DNA from: Streptomyces olivaceus
GTDB taxonomy: Bacteria > Actinomycetota > Actinomycetes > Streptomycetales > Streptomycetaceae
Reading direction: 5' to 3'
Length of the DNA: 64,000 nt
Assembly: GCF_000721235.1 (NCBI RefSeq)
Contig: NZ_JOFH01000010.1
Location: 124,001-188,000 of the forward strand
The position numbers and the translations under genes are program-made. How positions within the stretch are numbered: the stretch's first letter is position 1; every line of letters begins with the position of its first letter. The notes below the pieces were generated by a model that made no database searches, had not been told where the DNA came from, and was given only the letters and a program-made list of their open reading frames with translations. This document shows, piece after piece, positions 31,326 through 39,851 of the stretch.

Positions 31326-32207
31326 ATGGTCAGCGCGTCGCACGAGGCGCTGCACTGGGTCTTCCAGAAGGATCCTGCGCTGCTGACGCGAGCGTTTCAG
31401 AAGGTGCTGCGTGTTCCGTTCCCGGAGCCGCGTGACTTCGCGGTCCTGAACACCGATGTCACGGAGATCGAGCCCGTCGAGCGGCGGGTGGACACGTTGA
31501 TGCGGGTGGAGACGGATGAGGGGGCGTACCTTCTCGTCGTCGAGGCGCAGGGGAAGAAGGACGACGACAAGCGTGCCAGTTGGCCGTATTACCTCTCGTA
31601 TCTCTATGCGAAGTATCGGTGTGAGCCGGTGCTGGTGGTCATCACGCAGAGCAGTGCGACAGCCCGCTGGGCGGCGGAGCCCATCCGCAGAGGGCTGCCC
31701 GGCTGGGATTCGCTCACCGTGCGGCCGTTGGTGATCGGCCCGGACAATGTGCCGGTGATCGCGAATGAGCGGGAGGCCGAGCGAGACGTCCCGCTTGCCG
31801 TTCTGTCGGCCATGACGCACGGGCGGGGCGTGAAGGCCGCCGCCATACTGGAACCGTTGGCGTTTGCCCTGCGTACCGTCGACGGCGAGAGCGCGGCGGT
31901 GTTCGGACAGCTCATTGAATCGTGCCTGGGGGACCCCGAGGCCAGAGACCTCTGGAGGGAACTGATGTCGGAGATCCGCTACTTCTTCAACAATCCGGTG
32001 GCCGAGAAGGTCCGTGAGGAAGGTCGGGAGGAGGGCCGGGCCGAGGATCGTTCCGAGATCACGTTGCAGATCCTTGAGTGGCGGGGCATCCCCGTGTCGA
32101 GTGCCGTGCGGGAGCGGGTGCTTGCCTGCACCGACCTGGAGCAGCTCAAGATCTGGTCCCAGCGGGCCATTCAGGTCGCTCGGGCCGAGGACCTGTTCAG
32201 CGGTTGA
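31326..32207 (+). CDS. Rpn-family PD-(D/E)XK nuclease-like protein
   Basis: The product is 293 residues. The N-terminal part RRVDTLMRVETDEGAYLLVVEAQGKKDDDK gives the nuclease core (Asp, then Glu-x-Gln/Lys), and a YLSYLYAKY helix follows. This matches the Rpn/YadD family of recombination-promoting nucleases, long labelled putative transposases. A Glu/Arg-rich linker (REEGREEGRAEDRS) and a C-terminal helix pair complete it. Its last 11 bp overlap the end of the convergent secreted-protein gene. It could act in DNA recombination or phage defence, as proposed for the family. Confidence 0.8.
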   Translation: MVSASHEALHWVFQKDPALLTRAFQKVLRVPFPEPRDFAVLNTDVTEIEPVERRVDTLMRVETDEGAYLLVVEAQGKKDDDKRASWPYYLSYLYAKYRCEPVLVVITQSSATARWAAEPIRRGLPGWDSLTVRPLVIGPDNVPVIANEREAERDVPLAVLSAMTHGRGVKAAAILEPLAFALRTVDGESAAVFGQLIESCLGDPEARDLWRELMSEIRYFFNNPVAEKVREEGREEGRAEDRSEITLQILEWRGIPVSSAVRERVLACTDLEQLKIWSQRAIQVARAEDLFSG

Positions 32208-33306
32208 TGGACTGGATCTCCTGGACGTCCATGTCCTGGGTCGTTTCGAAGGTGCCGTCGGGGAGGTCGCCCTGGGTGTCGCCCGTACCTTCCCAGGAGA
32301 TCTTCCAGGTGATCGATGCCTTCAGCTGGTACGGCTTGCCGCCCGAGGCGCGCAGGTAGCGGATTCCGCAGGGCGGGGTCTGGTCGGCCTTGCCCTTCGT
32401 GTACGGCGTGCCGATGGAACCGTCGGCGTTGATCTCGCAGTCGCCCGAGGCGGGGAAGGTCTCGGCGTCGGCCGTGCCGGGCTCCAGGTGGAGGGCGACG
32501 GGTTTCGCGGTCGTCTCCGCCCACAGCCCCGTGTTGGGCAGTTCGGCGCGGACCTTGACGTCCTTGAAGGTGCCGTTGTCCAGCCAGACCCAGGTGGGCA
32601 GGTTCACCTTGGAATTCGTCTGGGGCTTCAACTCGACCTCGGTCTTCGGTACGTCGATCTGGTCGTACGCGTAGGCGGCGAGGGTCTCGGGAGTGGGGGC
32701 GTGCGGGTCGTCCGGGATCGTTCCGGCGTCCTGCCAGAACATCACCCGGCCGCAGTCCCAGGCCTCGGTGTCGTCCTCGTGGCCGTTTCGGACCACGCTG
32801 CGCCAGAACATTCCGTCCTTGCCGGTGTTGTAGTCCTTGTAGCCCTCGGCCATGGTGTTCTTGGAGGAGTTGAGGTCGAAGTTGTCCTGTTCCTCGCCCT
32901 CCTCGTAGTGATCCACGAAGATGCCCGAGGTCCAGAACTCATGGGCGTTCACAGCGCCCGATCCGCCGTTCTTCTTGAGGTCCGCGACGGCGGCCTTGAG
33001 CTCCTCGGGCGTGAACACCGGCTCGTACCAGCAGACGGGCGGCTCCCAGTTGGGGTCGACCGAGGTCAGGTCCTCCATGGAACCGCTGCCGGTTCGGCCG
33101 TTGGGATAGGTGACTTGAATGCGGGACTGGGAGACCGAGGCCAGCAGGGTGCGGCCGTGGCGGTTCCCCTCGGGACTCTGGTCGGCCGGCGGAGACGTGG
33201 TGTTGCCGGGGGCCCCGTTTGCGTGGGCCGCAGGGGCCATGCTTCCCAACAATGTGGCCGAGAGAGCGGCGGACGACCAGTACAGAACGCGGCGAGACAT
33301 GGTCAT
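32197..33306 (-). CDS. Secreted four-cysteine protein, type S copy 3
   Basis: The ATG at 33306 overlaps the upstream lipoprotein stop by 4 bp, giving 369 residues. The signal peptide ends near AAHANGAPG. Family landmarks are WEPPVCWYEPVF, TGKDGMFWRSV, MFWQDAGTIPDDP, PTWVWLDNGTF, INADGSIGTPYTKGKAD, PPCGIRYLR and ending QEIQSINR. A KKNGGSGAVNAHEFW segment is extra compared with other copies. This L-S pair is not followed by a WXG gene, so it has become separate from that module or serves a broader role. Its 3' end overlaps the convergent nuclease gene. Confidence 0.78.
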   Translation of the reverse strand: MTMSRRVLYWSSAALSATLLGSMAPAAHANGAPGNTTSPPADQSPEGNRHGRTLLASVSQSRIQVTYPNGRTGSGSMEDLTSVDPNWEPPVCWYEPVFTPEELKAAVADLKKNGGSGAVNAHEFWTSGIFVDHYEEGEEQDNFDLNSSKNTMAEGYKDYNTGKDGMFWRSVVRNGHEDDTEAWDCGRVMFWQDAGTIPDDPHAPTPETLAAYAYDQIDVPKTEVELKPQTNSKVNLPTWVWLDNGTFKDVKVRAELPNTGLWAETTAKPVALHLEPGTADAETFPASGDCEINADGSIGTPYTKGKADQTPPCGIRYLRASGGKPYQLKASITWKISWEGTGDTQGDLPDGTFETTQDMDVQEIQSINR

Positions 33307-33968
33307 CCCTGGCACTCCTTCACCCGGCCCTGCACCTCGATCTGCCGTGCCTGCCAGACCTTTGCCGACTGCTCGGACGGGCTCATCAGCAGACTGAACT
33401 TCTGGTAACTGTCCAGGTTCTCGTCGGTGTAATTGACCTTCCCGGTCTTGACTTTCTTGCTGTAGAACTTCGCCTGGTTGCGACAGAAGGTGATGAGTGT
33501 GGACTTGCCTTCACCCACGGGATCGATACTGGCGTTGAAGTAGCGGTCGTTCCCCGTGACCGTCCAGCCGTCCTTCACCCAAGCTTCGATCTGTGACTTG
33601 GCGTATTTCGCGGCCCCACCTGTCGAGTAGAACTGGTACGCCGGGTCGTTCGGATCCTGCTGCGCGATGCCATGGTCCAGGGCTCGGATGTAGTTCGCGG
33701 CGTCATCAAGTGCCGCGGCCTGTTCCGCGTCCGACGGCTTCTCGAAGTCGAAGACCAGCTTCAGGTCCTCGGGCAGGCTCACGTCCGGGCGGTCCACGTC
33801 GGACGAACCCGATGCCGAAGGCGACGGCGTGGCACTGCTCGTGCTCGTCTCCGCCCCCTTGATGTCGTCCTGCGACGAGTCGTCGGCTCCGCCGCCGCAG
33901 GCGGTCAGGAGGAGGGCCGCCGTTGCGGTCAAGGTGGCGGCGGTCATGGTGAGGGCGGTGCGGGCCAC
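33303..33968 (-). CDS. Lipoprotein, type L copy 3
   Basis: The GTG at 33968, with GGGGGGAAC upstream, gives 221 residues and removes a spurious 41-residue extension. The lipobox is ALLLTAC; a Ser/Thr-rich linker precedes VSLPEDLKLVFDFEKPSD, AANYIRALDHGI, KYAKSQIEAWV and ITFCRNQAKFYSKKVKTGKV, and the last Cys is near the end. It is very similar to 35039-35671 (for instance LKLVFDFEKPSDA in both), showing recent duplication. It is the upstream partner of the S gene at 32197-33306. Confidence 0.8.
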   Translation of the reverse strand: MARTALTMTAATLTATAALLLTACGGGADDSSQDDIKGAETSTSSATPSPSASGSSDVDRPDVSLPEDLKLVFDFEKPSDAEQAAALDDAANYIRALDHGIAQQDPNDPAYQFYSTGGAAKYAKSQIEAWVKDGWTVTGNDRYFNASIDPVGEGKSTLITFCRNQAKFYSKKVKTGKVNYTDENLDSYQKFSLLMSPSEQSAKVWQARQIEVQGRVKECQG

Positions 33969-34043
33969 TGGTGTTCCCCCCGGGGTGCGGCGTGTGCGAC
34001 AGGGAACGAAGTTATCAGGGGGCGTGCAGGCGCTCTGGCCGGA
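33965..34043 (-). repeat. Duplicated leader, copy 1 of 3
   Basis: About 78 bp upstream of and including the start of the type L copy 3 gene nearly match segments before the lipoprotein genes at 34881 and 35671. The run includes the CCCCGG stretch, the GTGTGCG stretch, GAACGAAGTTATCAGG and the GCAGGCG...CTGGCCGG end. It probably holds the promoter and ribosome site, so the three genes may be co-regulated. Confidence 0.7.
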
Positions 34044-34221
34044 TTCGGGGCGCGTGTGCGAGGTGTGAAGCGTTGGGGGCGAGGGGTTCACATCCCTGCT
34101 CCTGCTTCCTCTCCCGTACTGGAGCCGGCAAAGGTGTGGGCCGAGAGGGGTGTGTCCGAGGGGTCCGAGGGCGGTCGGTCGCCAGTAACGCGGCGGTCGT
34201 GGGCAGCCCTGCGCCAGGCCC

Positions 34222-34881
34222 TCACTTCGCGCAGCCGCCCCTCTCCGAGCGAACGGTGTCGTTCTGCCACACGCCTTGGCTGCTCTTGCGAAGTGTGACC
34301 TGGTAATACACGTGAGGGTCCATGTACTCGGGGTTCCCCTCGGTCTCGCCGGTCTTACGGTGCTTGGTGTAGGCCTCGCTCTCGTCGGTGCAGTAGCCGA
34401 GGGACGCCGTACTGCCGTCGTCGAGAAGGGTCACCTTCGGATCGAAGACCGGCAGCTTGCCGACGACCGTCACGCTCTTGTCCGTGTACGACTTGATCCA
34501 CTTCTTGCTCTGCGACCGACTGGAACCGGTGTCATAGAAGGCGACGGACTCGCTGTCGGGGTCGTCGGCGGTGATCGCGGCGTATCCCGCCCGCAGCTCT
34601 TCCCTGGCGTCGTCGAGCACGGCCTGCTGCTTGGCGTCGCTGCTTTTCCAGTCCTCGAAGGTCAGTTGAAAGCTGCTTGGAAGCTTGATCACCGGACGAT
34701 CGATGCCGGGACGTGTTGATGGGCTCGGCGATTCCGAAGCCGAAGGCCTTGCCGCCCCCGTCTCTGTCCCGTTGATGTCGTCCTGCGACGAATCGCCGCT
34801 GCCTCCGCCGCAGGCGGTCAGGAGCAGGGCCGCCGTCGCGGTGAAGGTGGCGGCGGTCGTGGTGAGGGTGTTGCGGACCAC
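34222..34881 (-). CDS. Lipoprotein, type L copy 4 (no S partner)
   Basis: The GTG at 34881 gives 219 residues with lipobox ALLLTAC. The folded part carries FQLTFEDWKSSDAKQQAVLDD, KKWIKSYTDKSVTVVGK and LGYCTDESEAYTKHRKTGE, ending VWQNDTVRSERGGCAK. It is more like the lipoprotein at 20844-21509 than like its direct neighbours, so the array mixes two subtypes. No S gene follows; the next gene downstream is another L copy with its own leader. The function is unknown. Confidence 0.75.
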   Translation of the reverse strand: MVRNTLTTTAATFTATAALLLTACGGGSGDSSQDDINGTETGAARPSASESPSPSTRPGIDRPVIKLPSSFQLTFEDWKSSDAKQQAVLDDAREELRAGYAAITADDPDSESVAFYDTGSSRSQSKKWIKSYTDKSVTVVGKLPVFDPKVTLLDDGSTASLGYCTDESEAYTKHRKTGETEGNPEYMDPHVYYQVTLRKSSQGVWQNDTVRSERGGCAK

Positions 34882-34953
34882 TGGTGTTCCCCCGGGTGCG
34901 GCGTGTGCGAGAGGGAACGAAGTTATCAGGGGCGCGTGCAGGCGTCCTGGCCG
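34878..34953 (-). repeat. Duplicated leader, copy 2 of 3
   Basis: This is the same about 76-bp leader as at 33965-34043 and 35668-35743, with a few substitutions, covering the start codon and upstream sequence of the lipoprotein at 34222-34881. Identity continues into the signal-peptide codons. Confidence 0.7.
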
Positions 34954-35038
34954 GTTTTCGGGACCGGGTAGGGGCGTGAAGGAGAGGGGTGACAGGGACA
35001 GGCAGTGGAGGAAAGGCGCTGCGCATGGCCGGAGGCGA

Positions 35039-35671
35039 TCAGCTCCGACAGGCGTCGGACTTCCCCTCCACGGTGATCTGTTGGGCGTGCCACACGGACG
35101 AACCCTCCTGGGGCGCCATGAGGAGGCTGAACTTCTGGTAACTTGCCGGGCTTTCCTCAGTTCGGTGGACCTTGCCGGTCTTCACTTCCTTGCCGTAGGC
35201 CTGGGACTGGTCCTCGCAGAACGTGACGACGATCGACTCCCCCTCGTCCGTGGGGCTGGTTCCGGCCTGGTAGTACCGGTCCTTGCCTGTCAGGGTCCAG
35301 CCGCCGTCCACGTACTCCTGAATCTGCGACTTGGCGTAGCGGGCGGCTCCGGCTGCCGAGTAGAAGCCGTACGCGGGGTCCTTCGCGTCCTGCTCGGTGA
35401 TGCCGTGGTTCAGCGCTCTGATGTAGTTCGCGGCGTCGTTCAGGGCGGCAGCGGAGTCCGCGTCCGACGGTTTCTCGAAGTCGAAGACCAGCTTGAGGTC
35501 CTTGGGCAGGCTGACGTCCGGCCGGTTCACGTCGGCCGTACGCGACGGCGGGGGCGAAGACGACGGGCCGCTCACTCCCTCGGTGTCGCCTCCTGAGCCG
35601 CAGGCGGTCAGGAGCAGGGTCGCCGCCGCGATGAGGGTGATGGCGGTCGTGGTGAGGGTGTAGCGGGCCAC
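35039..35671 (-). CDS. Lipoprotein, type L copy 5 (no S partner)
   Basis: The GTG at 35671 gives 210 residues. The lipobox is LLLTAC; the body has VSLPKDLKLVFDFEKPSDADS, AANYIRALNHGITEQD, RYAKSQIQEYV and VTFCEDQSQAYGKEVKTGKV, with a Cys three residues from the end (DACRS). It is close to 33303-33968 throughout. It is the first of the tandem array by transcription order and faces the LysM-BTAD gene divergently across 274 bp. Redundant copies could give antigenic or ligand variety. Confidence 0.78.
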   Translation of the reverse strand: MARYTLTTTAITLIAAATLLLTACGSGGDTEGVSGPSSSPPPSRTADVNRPDVSLPKDLKLVFDFEKPSDADSAAALNDAANYIRALNHGITEQDAKDPAYGFYSAAGAARYAKSQIQEYVDGGWTLTGKDRYYQAGTSPTDEGESIVVTFCEDQSQAYGKEVKTGKVHRTEESPASYQKFSLLMAPQEGSSVWHAQQITVEGKSDACRS

Positions 35672-35743
35672 TGGTGTTCCCCCGGGTGCGGCGTGTGCGA
35701 GAGGGAACGAAGTTATCAGGGGGCATGCAGGCGCTCTGGCCGG
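35668..35743 (-). repeat. Duplicated leader, copy 3 of 3
   Basis: This is the third copy of the about 76-bp leader, in the same position relative to the GTG start of the lipoprotein at 35039-35671. Beyond it toward 35945 lies the divergent promoter region for the LysM-BTAD gene, where no other signal is evident. Confidence 0.7.
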
Positions 35744-35945
35744 TTTTTGGTGATTGTGTGCGGGGCTGAAGGGGAGATTGGCATGGGCGGGTGAAGGGGG
35801 ATCAAGCGGGCGGCAGTTGTGAGGTGGTCCGTTCCCGGGCCTTCGTCGCTGTCGGTCGGAGTCCATAAGATCTCTGTAGGCTCAGCACGCCCCGCATACC
35901 GGACGCCCCCACGGCCTCCGCCGCCCACGACCCAGGACTCCGCCC

Positions 35946-38900
35946 ATGCCGCGACGCCGCACATCAAGCTCCTCAAGCTCGTCGGCGCCTTCGGCAGCGC
36001 CCTCGGCACCTTCGTCTTCCTCTTCCTCGTCTTCCCCGACACCGAGGAACCGCACGCCTCAGCCCGTGCGGGTGCGGCGGCGGTCGTTCGGGGACTTCGT
36101 CAAGGCGTTCTTCGCCTTCGTCGCGCTGGCGGGGCTCGTGGCGGGGGTGCCGGTCGCGTTGGCGCTGACCGTCGGGTGGCCGCTGCCCGGCGGTGCGCCC
36201 AGTCTCGACTGGCTGCAGCGTGAGATCACCGTAGAGACCTTCCTGCACATCCTCACCGTCATCGTCTGGCTCGCGTGGGCGCAGTTCACCGCCTGCGTGC
36301 TCGTCGAGGTCAAGGCCGCGCTGTCCGGCGCCGGGGTGCCGGGACGGGTGCCCGGGTCCGGGCCCAGTCAGCTGCTGGCTCGGCAGCTCGTCGCCGCGCT
36401 GCTGCTCGTCGGCGCCACCGCGGCGAGCCTCACGCCGGGGCTGTCGCAGCTCGGGCAGAGCCTGGAGGGGAACCAGAGGCCGGCCGTCGCCGCCGCGCAG
36501 CAGACGCCGGGGCTCTTCGCCCAGCAGCAGGAGCAGGCCGCCGCCACGGCCGGTGCCCTCGCCGAGCAGGCCGGACAGGCGGAGCAGGCGGCGGCGCGGG
36601 CCGACGGAGGCGGTTCCGCGGCGCACGGGGACACGAAGTACTACCGGATCCAGCCGCCCGAGGGACGTCACCACGACTCGCTGTGGGAGGTGGCCGAACG
36701 GCACCTCGGGGACGGGCGGCGGTACAAGGAGATCTTCGAGCTCAACAAGGACCGGGTGCAGCCGGACGGGTCCCGGTTGTCCGAGGCCTCGCTCATCCGG
36801 CCGGGCTGGATCATGGAGATGCCCGGCGACGCGCGCGGCGGCGAGCTGGTGGAGATGCCCGACGAGGCGCCCAACGTCTCCGAGCAGGTGCAGCAGCAGA
36901 TCAGTGACTACGCCCGGAGCGGGGATCACGCGCAGGGGGGCGGTCACGCCGGTGGCGGGAGTGGTGACGCGCGGGTGTCTCTGCCCGAGCAGCGGCCCGC
37001 GCCCGCGACGCCCGCGCCCGCTCCGAGCGCCGGGCAGGACCACGCGACCCCCGCCGCCGGACAGGCCGGGGCCTCCTTCGGGCTGCCCGAGGCCCTCCTC
37101 GCCGCGCCTCTCCTGGCCGCCGGGCTCCTCGGGGCCCTCGGCCGGCGGCGCCGGCAGGCGTTGTGGCAGTCGGCGCTCGGGGCCGTCGGCGGGCGGCGCG
37201 GTATGGAGCCGCCCACGCCGACCGGCGACGCCCAGGACGTCCAGGACGCGCTGCTCGTCGGCGCCGACCCCGACGGTGTACGCCTGCTGGACCGTTCGCT
37301 GCGCGGGCTGGCCGCGTCGCTCGCCGCCGAGTCGCGCGCGCTGCCCGTCGTCTACGCGGCCTGGATGAGCGGCGACGGCGACCTGCACCTCCAGCTCGCC
37401 CAGCCCGCCGGGAAGCCGCCCGCGCCCTGGCAGCTCGGGCAGGACCAGACCTTCTGGATGCTGACCCGCGCCGATGCCGAGCGGTACGAGGAGGCCGAGA
37501 CGGCCGCTCCCTACCCGGGGCTCGTCAGCCTCGGCACCATGGACGACTCCCGGCTGCTGCTCAACCTGGAGGCCGTGCCCGGCATCGTCTCGCTCAGCGG
37601 CACCGAGGCCGACCGGGCCGCCGTGTTCGCGTCGGTCGCCGCCGAACTGGCCACCAACGGATGGTCGGACCGTATGACCATCACCCTTGTCGGGTTCGGG
37701 GACGACCTCACGCCGCTCGCGCCCAACCGGATCCGCCATCTCGACGGGTTCGAGGACCTCTTCGAGACCATGTCCGCCGAGACCCGGCAGCGGCGCGGCG
37801 CGCTCGGGGCCGCCGGGCACGACTCCGTGCTCACCGGCCGCACCGGGCCCGCCCAGCACACGCGCTGGGCCCCGCACCTCGTCCTGCTCGCCGCCCAGCC
37901 GTCCGACGAGGAGGCGCTGCGGCTCGCCGAACTCGCCGCCGACGCCGGCCGGCTCGGCATCGGCTACCTCGTCGGGACCGGCGGCACCGATCTGCCCGGT
38001 GCCGCCTGGGAGATGGAGATCACCGGACAGGGCCGGCTGCTCGCGCCGCTGCTGGGCCTGGAACTGGACGCCCAGTTGCTGCCGGTCGCCCAGCAGCGGG
38101 CCGTCGTCGAGCTGTTCAGCGACACCGACCCCGAGCACGGGTCCGACGGCTCCGGCGGCTCCGGCAACAGGCCGCCGTTCCTCGTCGACGTCAGCGAGCA
38201 GGGGCGGCCCGCGGTCTACGCCCGGCTCGTCGGGACGTACGAGATCATCGGCCTGGACGCGCCCGACGGTGACCGCAGCGCCCAGCTCCACGAGGCGCTC
38301 GCGCTGCTCCTGCTGCACCGCGAGGGCGTCCACCCGCGCGTGCTCTCCTCCGCGCTGTGGCCGCGCGGCGTCACCGAGGACGTGCGCGACGCGCTCCTCG
38401 ACCGGCTGCGGACCTGGCTCGGCACCGACCCCGACGGCGGCGCCCGGCTGCGTACCGACGCCACCGGACGGCTCACCCTGGCCCGGTCCGTCGTCTCCGA
38501 CCTCGACGTACTGCGCTCCCTCTACTACGAGGCCACCCAGGGCCGGGGCGCCGGCAGCCGCCAGGTGCGCGGACGGCTGCTCACCGACGCGCTGGTGCTG
38601 GTGCGCGGGCCGCTGCTCGCCGACCGGCCCGAGGGCCGCTACCGCTGGCTCACCCACGAGATCATCGACGCCCAGCTCCCGCTCCTCGTCGCGGACACCG
38701 GGCTGGCGCTCTGCGAGTTCCACCTGGAGAGGGACCGCGCGGAGAAGGCCATCGAGGCGCTGAACGCCGCCCTGCGCACCGCCCCCGCCGACGAGCGGCT
38801 GTGGCACGAGCTGCTGCGCGCCACGCACGCCACCGACGACACCGACCGGCTGCGCGCCCTCGCCGCCGACCTGATCGGCCGCAGCGGCGCGCGCGGTCTG

Positions 38901-38972
38901 CCGCCGCGCACCGAGGCGCTGCTCGACGAACTCCTGCCGACCTGGCGCGACGGCGCCGCGGCGGCGGGCTGA
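35946..38972 (+). CDS. Membrane LysM-BTAD regulator-like protein
   Basis: The product is 1008 residues from ATG 35946; a GTG at 36066 would skip the Ser/Pro-rich start. Three hydrophobic segments lie within about 50-165 (FVALAGLVAGVPVALAL, TVIVWLAWAQFTACVL, LVAALLLVGATAASL), then a Gln/Ala-rich linker. A LysM domain lies near 225-285 (YYRIQPPEGRHHDSLWEVAE, then RLSEASLIRPGW). A fourth membrane segment lies near 380, then a long cytoplasmic part with a C-terminal BTAD-type helical repeat (LHEALALLLLHREGVHPRV, then LERDRAEKAIEALNAAL). Such proteins accompany Tad loci in Streptomyces. A wall-sensing role tied to pilus genes is inferred. Confidence 0.82.
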   Translation: MPRRRTSSSSSSSAPSAAPSAPSSSSSSSSPTPRNRTPQPVRVRRRSFGDFVKAFFAFVALAGLVAGVPVALALTVGWPLPGGAPSLDWLQREITVETFLHILTVIVWLAWAQFTACVLVEVKAALSGAGVPGRVPGSGPSQLLARQLVAALLLVGATAASLTPGLSQLGQSLEGNQRPAVAAAQQTPGLFAQQQEQAAATAGALAEQAGQAEQAAARADGGGSAAHGDTKYYRIQPPEGRHHDSLWEVAERHLGDGRRYKEIFELNKDRVQPDGSRLSEASLIRPGWIMEMPGDARGGELVEMPDEAPNVSEQVQQQISDYARSGDHAQGGGHAGGGSGDARVSLPEQRPAPATPAPAPSAGQDHATPAAGQAGASFGLPEALLAAPLLAAGLLGALGRRRRQALWQSALGAVGGRRGMEPPTPTGDAQDVQDALLVGADPDGVRLLDRSLRGLAASLAAESRALPVVYAAWMSGDGDLHLQLAQPAGKPPAPWQLGQDQTFWMLTRADAERYEEAETAAPYPGLVSLGTMDDSRLLLNLEAVPGIVSLSGTEADRAAVFASVAAELATNGWSDRMTITLVGFGDDLTPLAPNRIRHLDGFEDLFETMSAETRQRRGALGAAGHDSVLTGRTGPAQHTRWAPHLVLLAAQPSDEEALRLAELAADAGRLGIGYLVGTGGTDLPGAAWEMEITGQGRLLAPLLGLELDAQLLPVAQQRAVVELFSDTDPEHGSDGSGGSGNRPPFLVDVSEQGRPAVYARLVGTYEIIGLDAPDGDRSAQLHEALALLLLHREGVHPRVLSSALWPRGVTEDVRDALLDRLRTWLGTDPDGGARLRTDATGRLTLARSVVSDLDVLRSLYYEATQGRGAGSRQVRGRLLTDALVLVRGPLLADRPEGRYRWLTHEIIDAQLPLLVADTGLALCEFHLERDRAEKAIEALNAALRTAPADERLWHELLRATHATDDTDRLRALAADLIGRSGARGLPPRTEALLDELLPTWRDGAAAAG

Positions 38973-38986
38973 CCTCGGGCCGCCGG

Positions 38987-39742
38987 ATGGGTCCCGGTCT
39001 CGGGGTGGACCTCGATCTCCTGGTCGTTCTCGTCGCCGCGCTCTGGGGCGCGGGGGCGGGCGCGCTGCTGCCCCGCGCCGTCTACCGGTTCGCCGCCCCG
39101 TCCGGGGAGGCCTGGCGCGAACGGTGCCCGAGGGAGCACCCGGTGCGCGGCTGGCTCGGACGGGCCCGCTGCGCGCAGTGCACGGGCGAGCGGCAGGCAT
39201 ACGGTCCCGGTGCGGGCCTGCTCGCCGCCGTCACCGCCGTCGTCTGCGTCGCCCTCGCCGGTGCCACCGGTGCCCGGCCCGAGGTCGCCGTCTGGCTGCT
39301 GCTCGCCCCGGTGGGCGTGCTCCTCGCCGCTGTCGACCTGCGGGTACGGCGGCTGCCCGACCCCCTCACCCTGCCGCTCGCCGGCGCCGCGCTCGTCCTG
39401 CTCGGGCTCACCGCGCTCGTGCCCGAGCACGCGGGGGAGTGGACCACCGCCCTGCTGGGCTCCCTCGCCCTGGGCGCCGGCTACCTCGTGCTGTTCCTCA
39501 TCAACCCGGCCGGCATGGGCTTCGGCGACGTGAAGCTGGCCCTCGGCGCCGGTGCCGTCCTCGGCTGGTACGGCTGGCCCACGCTGATACTGGGCACCTT
39601 CGCCGGGTTCCTGCTCGGCGCGTTCTACGGCGGAGTCCTCCTCGTCACCCGGCGGGCGGGGCGCAAGACGGCGATCCCGTTCGGGCCGTTCCTCATCGCG
39701 GGCGCCTTCCTCGGCCTCCTGGTCGGCGCCTTCACTGCTTGA
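38987..39742 (+). CDS. A24 prepilin peptidase (TadV-like)
   Basis: The product is 251 residues from ATG 38987, 14 bp after the BTAD gene. A C-x2-C pair (RARCAQCTGERQ) and about six hydrophobic helices are present. Both catalytic Asp motifs are visible: LLAAVDLRVRRLPDPLTLP and the family signature NPAGMGFGDVKLALGAG (the GxGD site). It should cleave and possibly methylate the Flp pilin and TadE-like proteins encoded at 19-20 kb. Separation of the peptidase from the main tad cluster by about 18 kb of WXG and lipoprotein genes suggests those were inserted, or the peptidase moved. Confidence 0.9.
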   Translation: MGPGLGVDLDLLVVLVAALWGAGAGALLPRAVYRFAAPSGEAWRERCPREHPVRGWLGRARCAQCTGERQAYGPGAGLLAAVTAVVCVALAGATGARPEVAVWLLLAPVGVLLAAVDLRVRRLPDPLTLPLAGAALVLLGLTALVPEHAGEWTTALLGSLALGAGYLVLFLINPAGMGFGDVKLALGAGAVLGWYGWPTLILGTFAGFLLGAFYGGVLLVTRRAGRKTAIPFGPFLIAGAFLGLLVGAFTA

Positions 39743-39851
39743 GACGTGCCTGGTCGGTGCCTGCGCGGCCTGCGCACGAGGCCGCGGAAGGGCTGGCGTA
39801 CGCTGGTCGGGTCCGTCCACAACCCTTACGAACCTTGCGAAAGGGACGCCG

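Noticed and set aside
31326..32207. Transposon insertion
   Set aside because: Rpn proteins are often labelled transposase, but no terminal inverted repeats or target duplications are visible, and the family is a nuclease.
35973..39200. Minus-strand frame of about 1075 codons opposite the LysM-BTAD gene
   Set aside because: It mirrors a well-supported plus-strand gene with LysM and BTAD regions; low-complexity composition and no ribosome site.
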